From Lachnospiraceae bacterium (GTDB taxonomy: Bacteria > Bacillota > Clostridia > Lachnospirales > Lachnospiraceae), in assembly GCA_900770785.1 (NCBI GenBank), contig CAAGLJ010000103.1:1-14062 (forward strand): a DNA stretch of 14,062 nucleotides. The letters are read 5' to 3'. The notes under the pieces are model-generated. The model did not search any database. It was given only the letters and a program-made list of their open reading frames with translations, and had not been told where the DNA came from. Positions 14,030 through 14,062 of this stretch are shown in pieces. How positions within the stretch are numbered: the first letter of the stretch is position 1; each line of letters opens with the position of its first letter. Both the position numbers and the translations under genes were made by a program.

Positions 14030-14062
14030 ATATTTTCAATCAGTCCCATCTCTCTTTTTTTC

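Noticed and set aside
13978..14062. Definite IS200/IS605 element end
   Set aside because: A hairpin alone is not diagnostic, a terminator explains it as well, and no transposase is within the window.

Overview
The window reads as chromosomal DNA of a low-to-moderate GC, endospore-forming Firmicute, most likely an anaerobic Clostridia of the Lachnospiraceae type. The reasons are strong AGGAGG-type ribosome binding sites before nearly every gene, a pair of small CotF-type spore coat genes, a Bacillus/Clostridia-style heterodimeric ABC exporter, and a YtrA-type GntR/ABC operon. The genus is not determined. There are no tRNA, rRNA or CRISPR features and no complete mobile element.

Left third (1-3400, minus strand): one apparent operon of four genes in transcription order. 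It holds a rhodanese-PP-loop fusion of the TtcA family (TTG start at 3222), a PaaI-type hotdog thioesterase, a fused MsrA-MsrB methionine sulfoxide reductase (4-bp overlap with the thioesterase) and the N-terminal part of a WYL-like protein that runs off the left edge. The theme is sulfur transfer and repair of oxidised sulfur. A candidate promoter lies at 3298-3326, and two back-to-back perfect hairpins (3354-3397) separate the operon from the next unit.

3400-5830: a DUF1266-type lipoprotein (minus) has two helix-phased 14-bp direct repeats upstream of a -10 box. It is followed by a small gene whose N- and C-terminal halves seem to sit in different frames. A divergent, unrecognised 100-aa protein gene (plus) has a good promoter and ends at a bidirectional terminator. 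Two small spore coat genes follow on the minus strand.

5840-9563: two ABC exporter half-transporters. Their motifs (Asp in Walker B and Gln in the H-loop of one, LSQGQ in the other) indicate a heterodimer with one catalytic and one degenerate ATP site. 9766-11490: a membrane chemoreceptor (MCP) with its own promoter and a long hairpin behind it. 11706-11930: a small two-helix membrane protein.

Right end (12116-14062, plus strand): a GntR regulator, ABC ATPase and ABC-2 permease operon. Its promoter is wrapped in four copies of AACAGT/ACTGTT, a probable auto-operator. The permease looks cut short before its last membrane helix. Its stop codon lies inside a large hairpin followed by seven T, so either the terminator has fused into the gene or a rearrangement or insertion boundary lies at about 13950.

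No obviously new multi-gene system is visible. The points most worth following are the rhodanese-TtcA/MsrAB operon, the four-half-site GntR operator, the truncated permease, the phased repeats before the lipoprotein and the frame-split small gene.
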